DNA of 15,016 nt from assembly GCA_030731635.1 (NCBI GenBank), contig JANQTR010000145.1:1-15016 (forward strand), in the 5' to 3' direction. This DNA is from Erythrobacter sp. Its GTDB lineage: Bacteria; Pseudomonadota; Alphaproteobacteria; Sphingomonadales; Sphingomonadaceae. A program made the position numbers and the translations under genes. Below, piece by piece: positions 5,948 to 13,341 of this stretch (within the stretch, counting starts at the first letter, position 1; each line of letters opens with the position of its first letter). The notes beneath the pieces are model-generated. The model was given only the letters and a program-made list of their open reading frames with translations. It was not told where the DNA came from and did no database searches.

Positions 5948-7666
5948 ATGATCAAGGCACGGATTCTTGCAGGCGCAGCGGCAATCGCCCTTACCCTTAC
6001 CGGCTGTGACCAACTCACTGGTGCTGGCGATACCGCGACCAGCGAAGTCAGTGCCGAATGGTCAGCCTTCGCCGATCAATTCATCGAAGGCTATTTCAAA
6101 CAGGTTCCCTTCATGGGTGCGCTTGCCGGACGGCACGAATATGACGGGCAATTGCCCGACTGGAGCAAGGACGGCGTCGCAGCCCAGGTCGCTTTCTTTG
6201 AAAAGGCACGGGCCGACGCCAAGGCGATGGACAATCTCAGCCCGGCAGAACGCATTCAGCGTGACCAGCTTGTCCTGATCGCCGACGACATGCTGTTCAA
6301 GCTGACCGAGGAAGGCGCGCTGGGCAACGCGGATTTCTATTCGTGGGCACTTGATCCCAGCGTTTACATTGCCCGCCCCTATGCCAGTGCCGAAGTGCGG
6401 ATGAAGGCGCTGACCAAGTTTGCCGACAGCACGGCGGTGGCCGCCGGACAGATAAGGGACAATATGAAGCTCCCCCTGCCCGCCACTTTCCGCAAATATG
6501 CCGATGCGGCCTATAATGGCTATGCCGATTTCTATCGCGGCGATGCGCGCGCTGCCTTTGCCGACGTCGATGATCCCGAACTACAGGCGCAGCTTGTCGC
6601 CGCGACCGATCGCGCCGCGGATGCGATGGAAGCGCTGGCGGATTACGCTACCAGCAAGCCCGGCACTGCTGGCGGGTTCGAGCTGGGTGCGGGCCGGTTC
6701 TTGCGGATGAACCTGACGGGCGAAGGCATCGACGTCTCACTCGAAGAGTTGGAGCGCATCGGGCGCGACGATCTGAAGCGCAATCAGGCCGCACTCGAAA
6801 AAGCCTGCGCTACGTTTGCTCCGGGTAAATCAATGGCCGATTGCATGCAGATGATGCAGGCTGACAAACCCGCCGATGGCCCGGTGATCGAGGCGCGCAA
6901 ACAATTGCCGATGCTGCGCGATTTCCTCATCACCAAAGATCTGGTCACGATCCCGAGCGATGAACTGGCTCTGGTGGAAGAGGCCCCGCCCTATAATCGG
7001 CAGAACGCAGCCTATATCAACATCCCCGGCCCCTTCGATAAAGGCATGCCGTCGGTCTATTATATCGCCCCGCCCGATCCGGCCTGGGATGCCGCGACCC
7101 AAGCCGGATTCATACCGGCCAAGGCTGATTTGATGTTCACCTCGATCCATGAAATCTGGCCCGGCCACTTCCTCCAGTTCCTGCACTCCAACCGTTCAAC
7201 CAACACGCTCAGCCGCGTATTTGTGACCTATGGGCTGGCCGAAGGTTGGGCGCATTATACTGAGGAAATGATGCTGGATGCAGGGCTTGGCGCGGATGAT
7301 CCGGCCTATGCGGTCGGGCAATTGTCCAACGCCTTGCTGCGCAATTGCCGCTACCTATCCGCGATTGGCCTTCACACCGGCGGAATGAGCGTCGCGGACA
7401 GCGTCGAGCTGTTCAAGACCGAATGCTATCAGGGCGAAGGAACTGCGCTGCAACAGGCCGCGCGTGGCACCTATGACCCGCGCTATCTCAATTACACACT
7501 CAACAAGTTGCTGATCCGCAAACTGCGTGAAGATTGGACTGCAACGCGCGGCGGGCGCAAGGCGTGGAAGGAATTTCACGACACCTTCCTGTCCTATGGC
7601 GGGCTGCCCGTGCCATTGATCCGGCAGGCGATGATGGGCGAAGACGAACCGCGCAGCGTCTTCTGA
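5948..7666 (+). CDS. DUF885-family lipoprotein, putative zinc metallopeptidase
   Basis: The 572-residue product begins with a lipoprotein signal peptide (MIKARILAGAAAIALTLTGC), with the lipobox LTGC at residues 17-20 and Cys20 as the lipidated residue, so it is likely anchored in an envelope membrane facing the periplasm. The body is a large mostly helical domain of the DUF885 type. HEIWPGH at 401-407 supplies two His and a Glu, and AEGWAHYTEE (Glu432 and on) fits a further metal ligand region, so a zinc peptidase activity is likely; the substrate is unknown. The ATG at 5948 is chosen because it gives the signal peptide and has GGGGGGA just upstream; the frame stays open to 5786 without resembling protein. 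It is the only plus-strand gene, sits between rplO (divergent) and rpmD (convergent), and is followed by a strong terminator. Confidence 0.88.
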   Translation: MIKARILAGAAAIALTLTGCDQLTGAGDTATSEVSAEWSAFADQFIEGYFKQVPFMGALAGRHEYDGQLPDWSKDGVAAQVAFFEKARADAKAMDNLSPAERIQRDQLVLIADDMLFKLTEEGALGNADFYSWALDPSVYIARPYASAEVRMKALTKFADSTAVAAGQIRDNMKLPLPATFRKYADAAYNGYADFYRGDARAAFADVDDPELQAQLVAATDRAADAMEALADYATSKPGTAGGFELGAGRFLRMNLTGEGIDVSLEELERIGRDDLKRNQAALEKACATFAPGKSMADCMQMMQADKPADGPVIEARKQLPMLRDFLITKDLVTIPSDELALVEEAPPYNRQNAAYINIPGPFDKGMPSVYYIAPPDPAWDAATQAGFIPAKADLMFTSIHEIWPGHFLQFLHSNRSTNTLSRVFVTYGLAEGWAHYTEEMMLDAGLGADDPAYAVGQLSNALLRNCRYLSAIGLHTGGMSVADSVELFKTECYQGEGTALQQAARGTYDPRYLNYTLNKLLIRKLREDWTATRGGRKAWKEFHDTFLSYGGLPVPLIRQAMMGEDEPRSVF

Positions 7667-7692
7667 CCTGCCTTTCACCGACACCAAACGCA

Positions 7693-7722
7693 AAAAGCCC
7701 CGGCCTTTCAGCCGGGGCTTTT
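7693..7722. terminator. Bidirectional intrinsic terminator between the DUF885 gene and rpmD
   Basis: AAAAGCCCCGGC (7693-7704) and GCCGGGGCTTTT (7711-7722) pair perfectly over 12 bases around a CTTTCA loop. On the plus strand the stem ends in TTTTCT; on the minus strand it ends in TTTTTG. It therefore serves both convergent genes: it ends the DUF885 transcript 27 bases after its stop, and the long rplW-rpmD transcript 28 bases after rpmD. Confidence 0.92.
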
Positions 7723-7749
7723 CTAATTGTGCGGCAAACCCGGTAGGGT

Positions 7750-7926
7750 TTAGTCGACCACTTGCACCAGATGCGGGATCTTGGCGATCGCGCCGCGCAC
7801 TTCAGGGGTATCCTGACGTTCGACGATCTTGTGCATCTTGTTCAGCCCAAGACCGATCAGGATCTTGCGCTGGCTTTCAGGACGACGGATCGGCGAACCG
7901 ACCTGCTTGATCTTGATGGTTGCCAT
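7750..7926 (-). CDS. rpmD: 50S ribosomal protein L30
   Basis: L30 is a small bacterial large-subunit protein. The 58-residue frame reads MATIKIKQVGSPIRRPESQR and continues with KILIGLGLNKMHKIVERQDT and PEVRGAIAKIPHLVQVVD, a full-length match to the family, including the conserved LGLNKM segment. The ATG is 6 bases after the rpsE stop, with GGAG overlapping the rpsE end. It is the last gene of the long ribosomal unit: a strong terminator follows within 30 bases, which breaks the usual rpmD-rplO linkage. Confidence 0.96.
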   Translation of the reverse strand: MATIKIKQVGSPIRRPESQRKILIGLGLNKMHKIVERQDTPEVRGAIAKIPHLVQVVD

Positions 7927-7932
7927 GCCTGC

Positions 7933-8694
7933 TTACTCCACGATCGCGGCAGCATCGGCTTCCGCCTCAACTGCACTCGATCCGCCGCGACCCAAAAGGT
8001 CAGCAACCTTCTTGCCGCGCCGCTGAGCGACCGACTTCGGAGAAGTCTGCTCGGTCAACGCGTCAAAGGTGGCGCGGATCATGTTGTAGGGGTTGGACGT
8101 ACCGACCGACTTGGTCACCACATCAGCGACGCCAAGGCTTTCGAACACGGCGCGCATCGGGCCACCGGCGATGATGCCAGTACCGGCAGGCGCCGTACGC
8201 AGCGTCACCTTGCCTGCGCCGAAACGACCATTGCCGTCATGGTGCAGAGTGCGACCTTCCTTTAGCGGAACGCGGATCATCTTCTTGCGCGCAGCAGAAG
8301 TGGCCTTGGTGATCGCTTCAGGCACTTCGCGCGCCTTGCCATGGCCAAAGCCGACGCGGCCCTGACCGTCGCCAACCACCACCAAAGCTGCAAAGCCGAA
8401 GCGCTTACCGCCCTTTACGGTCTTGGACACGCGGTTGATGTGCACCAGCTTTTCGATGATGCCATCATCTTCTTCCTGCTTGCCACCGCGATTATTGTCA
8501 CGGCCGCCACGACCGCGACCACGATCGCCGCCGCCGCCGTCACGGTTCCCACCGCGCCCACGACCACGGCCCTGACGGGCGTTGCCATCATCGGCTTGCG
8601 CGGGCGATTGGGTGTCAGCCGCCACGGATGGCGTCTGGGCCACTGCAGGAACTGCAGCCGCATCAGTCTGGTTTTCGGTGTTCTCGTCAGCCAT
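7933..8694 (-). CDS. rpsE: 30S ribosomal protein S5 with long RG-rich N-terminal extension
   Basis: S5 lies at the mRNA entry side of the 30S subunit and contributes to decoding accuracy. The conserved core starts near residue 77 (DGIIEKLVHINRVSKTVKGG) and continues with the double-stranded RNA-binding-like fold (KRFGFAALVVVGDGQGRVGFGHGKAREVPEAI) and the C-terminal domain (GTGIIAGGPMRAVFESLGV, then SNPYNMIRATFDALTEQTSP). The whole protein is 253 residues against 166 in E. coli. The excess is mainly an acidic/Ala-rich segment (1-37) and an RG-, RGG- and GRG-rich stretch (about 40-72). The ATG at 8694 has GGAG at good spacing two bases after the rplR stop, so the extension is probably translated. 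A C-terminal Glu/Ala tail is also present. Confidence 0.97.
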   Translation of the reverse strand: MADENTENQTDAAAVPAVAQTPSVAADTQSPAQADDGNARQGRGRGRGGNRDGGGGDRGRGRGGRDNNRGGKQEEDDGIIEKLVHINRVSKTVKGGKRFGFAALVVVGDGQGRVGFGHGKAREVPEAITKATSAARKKMIRVPLKEGRTLHHDGNGRFGAGKVTLRTAPAGTGIIAGGPMRAVFESLGVADVVTKSVGTSNPYNMIRATFDALTEQTSPKSVAQRRGKKVADLLGRGGSSAVEAEADAAAIVE

Positions 8695-8696
8695 AA

Positions 8697-9041
8697 TCAG
8701 AACTCCAACCCGCCGGCACGGGCGGCATCGGCCAGCGCCTTGACGCGGCCATGAAACAGGAACCCGCCGCGGTCGAACACGACATTCGTCACGCCCGCCT
8801 TCTTGGCAGCCTCGGCAATCGCCGTGCCCACCACTACAGCGGCATCCACGTTGGCGCCGCTGACCTTCACGCCGAGCGTCGAAGCTGCGGCGACCGTGCG
8901 GCCAGCTGCATCATCAATGATCTGCGCATAGATGTGGCGTCCGGTGCGATGCACCGACAGACGCGGCTTGCCGCCAGCACGGGCACGAAGCGCCGTGCGG
9001 ACGCGGCGACGGCGACGTTCGAAAAGGGAAAGCTTTGCCAT
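8697..9041 (-). CDS. rplR: 50S ribosomal protein L18
   Basis: L18 binds 5S rRNA together with L5 and L25-type proteins in the central protuberance. The product from ATG 9041 is 114 residues: MAKLSLFERRRRRVRTALRA, then KPRLSVHRTGRHIYAQIIDD, and the C-terminal FDRGGFLFHGRVKALADAARAGGLEF. The frame is open further upstream, but those codons lie inside rplF and do not resemble L18. The rplF stop TAA and this ATG are separated by one base, which suggests translational coupling. Confidence 0.97.
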   Translation of the reverse strand: MAKLSLFERRRRRVRTALRARAGGKPRLSVHRTGRHIYAQIIDDAAGRTVAAASTLGVKVSGANVDAAVVVGTAIAEAAKKAGVTNVVFDRGGFLFHGRVKALADAARAGGLEF

Positions 9042-9042
9042 C

Positions 9043-9576
9043 TTATCTCTTCTTCCCTTCCTTGCGGAAGATATACTCGCCGCGGTAAGCAATACCCTTG
9101 CCCTTGTAAGGCTCGGGTTTGCGCCAGCGGCGGATTTCAGCAGCGAACTGTCCGACGGCCTGCTTGTCAGTGCCCGACACTTCGACCGTCGTCTGATCGG
9201 GGGTCTTGACTTCAAGGCCCTCGGGGATCGGCAGGTCAACATCATGGCTGTAGCCAAGCTGCAGCTTCAGCATCCGGCCCTGAGCATTGGCACGGTAACC
9301 GACGCCCTTGATCACCAGCACCTTGGTGAAGCCGGCGCTGACGCCTTCCACCAGGTTGGAGACGAGCGTCCGCTGCATGCCCCAGAAGGCCCGTGCCTGA
9401 CGGCTGTCATTAGCCGGCTTCACGACGATCTCGCTCTCTTCCACCTTGTAGTGGATGAGATCCGAAAGACCCAAAGTCAGGGTGCCCTTGGGGCCCTTTA
9501 CAGTGAGAGTGCCGTTCTCGATGTTGGCCGATACCCCGCCAGGGATCGCGACCGGCTTTTTACCGATGCGGCTCAT
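9043..9576 (-). CDS. rplF: 50S ribosomal protein L6
   Basis: L6 sits near the factor-binding site of the large subunit beside the sarcin-ricin loop. The 177-residue length equals the family norm. The N-terminus MSRIGKKPVAIPGGV is typical, the two repeated domains are visible, and the C-terminal signature PEPYKGKGIAYRGEYIFRKEGKK is intact. The start overlaps the rpsH stop in a TGATG arrangement, so ribosomes ending rpsH can reinitiate here. Confidence 0.98.
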   Translation of the reverse strand: MSRIGKKPVAIPGGVSANIENGTLTVKGPKGTLTLGLSDLIHYKVEESEIVVKPANDSRQARAFWGMQRTLVSNLVEGVSAGFTKVLVIKGVGYRANAQGRMLKLQLGYSHDVDLPIPEGLEVKTPDQTTVEVSGTDKQAVGQFAAEIRRWRKPEPYKGKGIAYRGEYIFRKEGKKR

Positions 9577-9971
9577 CAGAACACCTCCGCCAGCACTTCG
9601 CCACCGACGTTGTGCGTGCGTGCTTCGGCATCCGAAAGCACGCCGCGCGGCGTCGAAACGATCGTAATGCCAAGCCCGTTGCGAACAGTCGGAAGCTCTT
9701 TCGAACCCGAATAAACGCGGCGGCCAGGCTTCGAAACGCGGGCCACATGCTTGATCGCAGGCTCGCCTTCAAAATACTTCAATTCGATCCGCAGCGCCTT
9801 GTGCTTGCCCGAACTATCTTCAGAAAAGCCACGAATGTAGCCTTCGCGCTGAAGAACTTCGAGCACGTTGGCGCGCAGGTTGCTAGCGGGCGTAAGGACA
9901 GAGTCCTTCTTGGCACGCTGGCCGTTGCGGATACGGGTGAGCATATCACCCAGAGGATCGGTCATAGCCAT
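9576..9971 (-). CDS. rpsH: 30S ribosomal protein S8
   Basis: S8 is a primary 16S rRNA binder needed for assembly of the central domain; in E. coli it also represses the spc operon by binding mRNA near rplE. The 131-residue product begins MAMTDPLGDMLTRIRNGQ and ends with the signature STPRGVLSDAEARTHNVGGEVLAEVF. The ATG at 9971 has GAGGA at good spacing; a second ATG two codons later would give MTDPLG. It follows rpsN by 10 bases. Confidence 0.98.
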   Translation of the reverse strand: MAMTDPLGDMLTRIRNGQRAKKDSVLTPASNLRANVLEVLQREGYIRGFSEDSSGKHKALRIELKYFEGEPAIKHVARVSKPGRRVYSGSKELPTVRNGLGITIVSTPRGVLSDAEARTHNVGGEVLAEVF

Positions 9972-9981
9972 TGTTCAGTCC

Positions 9982-10287
9982 TCACCAGCTCGACTTGGTC
10001 AGACCGGGAATCATCCCGCTGTTGCCAAGTTGACGCAGTTCGATACGGTTGATGCCGAACTTGCGGTAATAGCCGCGGGGACGGCCGGTGGTGGCGCAAC
10101 GATTGCGGACCCGGGTCGGGTTCGCGTTGCGCGGGATTTCCGCCATCTTGAGCCGGGCGAGCAAACGCTCCGTCTCGTCAAGCGAGTTGTCATCAGCAAT
10201 CGCCTTCAGCTTCTCGTACTTCGCAGCGTACTGCTTCACGAGCTTCTTGCGACGCTCATTCTTGTTGATCGAACTCAGTTTCGCCAT
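9982..10287 (-). CDS. rpsN: 30S ribosomal protein S14, zinc-free form
   Basis: S14 is in the head of the 30S subunit near the A site. The 101-residue length and the absence of a CXXC pair mark this as the zinc-independent (C-minus) form. The conserved C-terminal block RCATTGRPRGYYRKFGINRI followed by ELRQLGNSGMIPGLTKSSW is intact. It lies 42 bases downstream of rplE and 10 bases upstream of rpsH, the usual spc order. Confidence 0.98.
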   Translation of the reverse strand: MAKLSSINKNERRKKLVKQYAAKYEKLKAIADDNSLDETERLLARLKMAEIPRNANPTRVRNRCATTGRPRGYYRKFGINRIELRQLGNSGMIPGLTKSSW

Positions 10288-10329
10288 GGACTTAAGCTCT
10301 CTTCTTCCGTGTCTCTACAAACAAGCGGG

Positions 10330-10929
10330 TCACGCCGCTTCTTTCTGTTCACCAGTTTTTGCGCTCGGGGCTTCACCCTGGAAGGGGAAGCCGAACAGAC
10401 GCAGCAATTCGCGCGCCTCTTCATCGGTTTTGGCGGTGGTGGTCACGATGATGTCCATCCCCCGCACCTTATCGATCTTGTCATAGCTGATTTCAGGGAA
10501 CACGATCTGTTCCTTCAACCCCATCGCATAATTGCCGCGGCCATCGAATGAACGGGCATTCAGCCCGCGGAAATCGCGGATACGTGGCATAGCGACAGTC
10601 ACCAGACGGTCGACAAACTCGTACATACGCTCACGGCGCAAGGTAACCTTGCAACCGATCGGCATGCCTTCGCGCAGCTTGAACTGAGCGATCGACTTCT
10701 TGGCAATAGTGATCACCGGCTTCTGGCCAGCAATCAACGCCATTTCTTCAGCTGCGGTCTGAACCTTCTTCTTGTCCTGGCTCGCTTCGCCCACACCCAT
10801 GTTGAGCGTGATCTTCTGCAGCTTGGGGACTTCGAGACGGTTCTTGTAACCGAACTTTTCGGTCATCGCGGCCACGATTTCGGCGTCATACTTCGCCTTC
10901 ATCCGCGCCGTGTAGGTTGCATCAGCCAT
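10330..10929 (-). CDS. rplE: 50S ribosomal protein L5
   Basis: L5 binds 5S rRNA in the central protuberance and touches the P-site tRNA. The 199-residue product shows the N-terminal MKAKYDAEIVAAMTEKFGYK, the block KLQKITLNMGVGEASQDKK, the GCKVTLRRERMYEFVDRLV segment, and the C-terminal region with RGMDIIVTTTAKTDEEARELL. It is about 20 residues longer than E. coli L5, partly because of a C-terminal tail (EAPSAKTGEQKEAA). It overlaps the end of rplX by 8 bases, which implies translational coupling. Confidence 0.98.
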   Translation of the reverse strand: MADATYTARMKAKYDAEIVAAMTEKFGYKNRLEVPKLQKITLNMGVGEASQDKKKVQTAAEEMALIAGQKPVITIAKKSIAQFKLREGMPIGCKVTLRRERMYEFVDRLVTVAMPRIRDFRGLNARSFDGRGNYAMGLKEQIVFPEISYDKIDKVRGMDIIVTTTAKTDEEARELLRLFGFPFQGEAPSAKTGEQKEAA

Positions 10930-11242
10930 TGATGGTCTCCCCGCTCTTTACAGCAACGCGCACTTTCTTGCCGTCCTTTTCTTCGAACCGGACGCGGGTG
11001 GGCTTGCCATCCTTGGGATCAGCCAAAGCGACCTTCGAAATGTGCATCGGTGCCGGGAACCGGTCGATACCACCTTGCGGGTTGGCTTGGCTGGGCTTGC
11101 GGTGACGCGCAACGATGTTGATACCGTCAACAACGACCTTGCTGTCCTTGGGCATGACCTGAGCGACCGTACCGGTACGCCCCTTGTCCTTGCCTGACAG
11201 CACAACAACGCTGTCACCCTTCTTGATCTTGGCGGACGACAT
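10922..11242 (-). CDS. rplX: 50S ribosomal protein L24
   Basis: L24 starts assembly of the large subunit and lies near the exit of the peptide tunnel. The 106-residue product has the KOW motif near the N-terminus (KIKKGDSVVVLSGKDKGRTG) and the later segments VDGINIVARHRKPSQANPQG and HISKVALADPKDGKPTRV. The ATG overlaps the rplN stop by one base (TAATG). Its 3' end overlaps rplE by 8 bases. Confidence 0.98.
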   Translation of the reverse strand: MSSAKIKKGDSVVVLSGKDKGRTGTVAQVMPKDSKVVVDGINIVARHRKPSQANPQGGIDRFPAPMHISKVALADPKDGKPTRVRFEEKDGKKVRVAVKSGETING

Positions 11243-11610
11243 TACAGCACCTCCGGCGCAAGGCTGATGATCTTCATGAACCCGCGCGAACGCAGCTCAC
11301 GAACCACGGGGCCAAAGATACGGGTGCCGATCGGCTCCTCGTTCTTGTTGACCAGCACCGCAGCATTGGTGTCAAAACGGATGACGGTGCCATCGGGACG
11401 GCGCACTTCCTTGCGGGTGCGAACGATCACGGCGCGGTGAACGTCGCCCTTCTTGACCTTGGCACGCGGCTGCGCCTCCTTGATGGAGACGACGATCACG
11501 TCGCCGACGCCTGCGGTGCGACGCTTCGACCCGCCCAGTACCTTGATGCACTGGACGCGCTTGGCGCCGCTGTTGTCCGCGACGTCGAGATTGGATTGCA
11601 TCTGGATCAT
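11242..11610 (-). CDS. rplN: 50S ribosomal protein L14
   Basis: L14 lies at the subunit interface and forms bridges to the 30S subunit. The 122-residue length is exactly that of the family, beginning MIQMQSNLDVADNSGAKRVQ, with GDVIVVSIKEAQPRAKVKKG and the C-terminal GPVVRELRSRGFMKIISLAPEVL. The ATG has AAGGA upstream. It is the first gene of the classical spc group, yet only 75 bases separate it from rpsQ and no terminator is seen there, so it appears joined to the S10 group. Confidence 0.98.
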   Translation of the reverse strand: MIQMQSNLDVADNSGAKRVQCIKVLGGSKRRTAGVGDVIVVSIKEAQPRAKVKKGDVHRAVIVRTRKEVRRPDGTVIRFDTNAAVLVNKNEEPIGTRIFGPVVRELRSRGFMKIISLAPEVL

Positions 11611-11685
11611 TGATCCGGTTCCTTCTCACTGGCTTTCCGGGTCGCCCAATCCGACTGGGGCCCGGTAGTTCCGATTACGCTTAAT

Positions 11686-11976
11686 TCAGTTGCCGGCTGC
11701 TGCGACGTCGAGATCAGCCTCGACCGCCTGCGTACCGCCTGCGACAACCCGGTCCTTGACGATCCAGGTCTTGGTCTTCGACATCGGGCGAGTCTCTTCA
11801 ATCCGCACAACGTCGCCGACGGTGTATTCGTTCGTTTCGTCGTGCGCGTGATACTTCTTCGAGCGCCGGATGATCTTCCCATACAGTGGGTGCTTCACCT
11901 TGCGTTCGACCTTCACGGTCACGGTCTTATCGGTCTTGTCAGAGGTGACAGTCCCGACGAGGATACGCTTGGGCAT
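11686..11976 (-). CDS. rpsQ: 30S ribosomal protein S17
   Basis: S17 is an early 16S rRNA binder of the body of the 30S subunit. The OB-fold product starts MPKRILVGTVTSDKTDKTVT and has VERKVKHPLYGKIIRRSKKYHAHDE and VGDVVRIEETRPMSKTKTW. At 96 residues it carries a short Ala-rich C-terminal tail beyond the E. coli length of about 84. A strong GAGGAG precedes the ATG, overlapping the end of rpmC 10 bases away. Confidence 0.98.
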   Translation of the reverse strand: MPKRILVGTVTSDKTDKTVTVKVERKVKHPLYGKIIRRSKKYHAHDETNEYTVGDVVRIEETRPMSKTKTWIVKDRVVAGGTQAVEADLDVAAAGN

Positions 11977-11986
11977 TGTCTACTCC

Positions 11987-12199
11987 TCAAACCTTGGCAG
12001 CGGCGGCAGCTGCCGCGCGCTGGTTTTGCAGCGTCTTGATCTGCGCGATGCTGCGACGCACCTTACGGATCCGCGACGGTGCTTCGAGCTGGTTGGTCGC
12101 AGCCTGAAACCGCAGATTATACTGTTCGCGCTTGAGCTCGGTGAGCTCGGCAGACAGCTGATCATCGGTCTTGGTGCGAAGGTCCGTGATATCGGCCAT
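11987..12199 (-). CDS. rpmC: 50S ribosomal protein L29
   Basis: L29 lies near the peptide exit tunnel and forms part of the docking area for trigger factor and SRP. The 70-residue two-helix protein reads DLRTKTDDQLSAELTELKRE in helix 1, then the family block QYNLRFQAATNQLEAPSRIRKVRRSIAQIKT in outline. The end is an alanine run. The ATG overlaps the rplP stop by one base (TAATG). Confidence 0.97.
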   Translation of the reverse strand: MADITDLRTKTDDQLSAELTELKREQYNLRFQAATNQLEAPSRIRKVRRSIAQIKTLQNQRAAAAAAAKV

Positions 12200-12633
12200 T
12201 ATTCGCCTCCCAGATGGCTGGTGTCGCCGAGACGGGCGACAACCTTGACTTTGATCGGCAGCTTCATCGCTGCACGTTCAAACGCTTCGGCCGCGAGCGG
12301 GCCCGCAACGCCATCGAGTTCGAACAGAATACGGCCCGGCTTGACGCGCGCAGCCCAGTATTCGACCGAACCCTTACCTTTACCCTGACGGACTTCGGCA
12401 GGCTTCTTGGTCACTGGCACATCGGGGAAGATCCGGATCCAGAGACGGCCCTGACGCTTGATGTGGCGGGTGATCGCACGGCGTGCGGCCTCGATCTGGC
12501 GCGCAGTGATCCGCTCAGGCTCAAGAGCCTTGAGGCCGTAGGAACCGAAGTTCAGAGTGGTACCACCCTTCGCTTCGCCCTTGATCCGCCCCTTGAACTG
12601 CTTGCGGAACTTGTGCTTTTTTGGTTGCAACAT
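12199..12633 (-). CDS. rplP: 50S ribosomal protein L16
   Basis: L16 organises the A-site tRNA region of the large subunit. The 144-residue product starts MLQPKKHKFRKQFKGRIKGE and keeps the signature region RRAITRHIKRQGRLWIRIFPD and the MPxGKGKG-like loop, here VRQGKGKGSVEYWAARVKPG. GAGG lies just upstream of the ATG. It follows rpsC by 11 bases and overlaps rpmC by one. Confidence 0.98.
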   Translation of the reverse strand: MLQPKKHKFRKQFKGRIKGEAKGGTTLNFGSYGLKALEPERITARQIEAARRAITRHIKRQGRLWIRIFPDVPVTKKPAEVRQGKGKGSVEYWAARVKPGRILFELDGVAGPLAAEAFERAAMKLPIKVKVVARLGDTSHLGGE

Positions 12634-12644
12634 GGTCTGTTACC

Positions 12645-13340
12645 TCAACGAGCCGGCCGGACGCCGGAAGTCTGTGCTTCCATCATCAGGCGGTCCTGCG
12701 CGGTCGGATCATGAGCGAGAATCTCACCCTTGAAGATCCACACCTTGATCCCAATGATCCCGTAGGCGGTCAGCGCCTCGCAATCGGCGTAATCGATGTT
12801 CGCACGCAGCGTATGCGCCGGAACGCGGCCCTCGCGATACGATTCCACCCGCGCGATTTCAGCACCGCCAAGACGGCCACCGCAGGTGATCTTGATCCCT
12901 TCGGCACCAAGCCGGATGGCCGACTGCATCGCGCGCTTCATCGCCCGGCGGAACGCCACGCGGCGAACCAGCTGATCAGCAATGCCCTGCGCAACGAGCT
13001 TGGCATCGATTTCCGGCTTGCGGATTTCGACGATGTTCAGCTTCACTTCGCTCGGCGTCATGGTCGCAAGCTTGGAACGCAGCTTTTCGATGTCTGCGCC
13101 CTTCTTGCCGATGATCACACCGGGACGCGCCGCATAGATCGACACGCGGCAAAGCTTGGCCGGACGCTCGATCACCACCTTGGAAACTGCCGCCTGCGGC
13201 AGGTTCTTCATGATGTACTTGCGGATCGCGACGTCTTCCTTGAGCAGCTGCGCATAGTCACGCCCTTCGGCGTACCAGCGGCTGTCCCAGGTGCGGTTGA
13301 TCTGCAGGCGCAGACCGATCGGATTGCTCTTCTGGCCCAT
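12645..13340 (-). CDS. rpsC: 30S ribosomal protein S3
   Basis: S3 forms part of the mRNA entry channel and helicase site in the 30S head. From ATG 13340 the product is 231 residues and begins MGQKSNPIGLRLQINRTWDS. The KH domain contains the GXXG loop in GVIIGKKGADIEKLR, and the C-terminal domain has GIKITCGGRLGGAEIARVE and GIIGIKVWIFKGEIL. The frame is open to 13421, but that part lies inside rplV and is not S3-like. The ATG is one base after the rplV TAA and GAGG lies in the rplV end, which indicates coupling. Confidence 0.98.
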   Translation of the reverse strand: MGQKSNPIGLRLQINRTWDSRWYAEGRDYAQLLKEDVAIRKYIMKNLPQAAVSKVVIERPAKLCRVSIYAARPGVIIGKKGADIEKLRSKLATMTPSEVKLNIVEIRKPEIDAKLVAQGIADQLVRRVAFRRAMKRAMQSAIRLGAEGIKITCGGRLGGAEIARVESYREGRVPAHTLRANIDYADCEALTAYGIIGIKVWIFKGEILAHDPTAQDRLMMEAQTSGVRPAR

Positions 13341-13341
13341 C

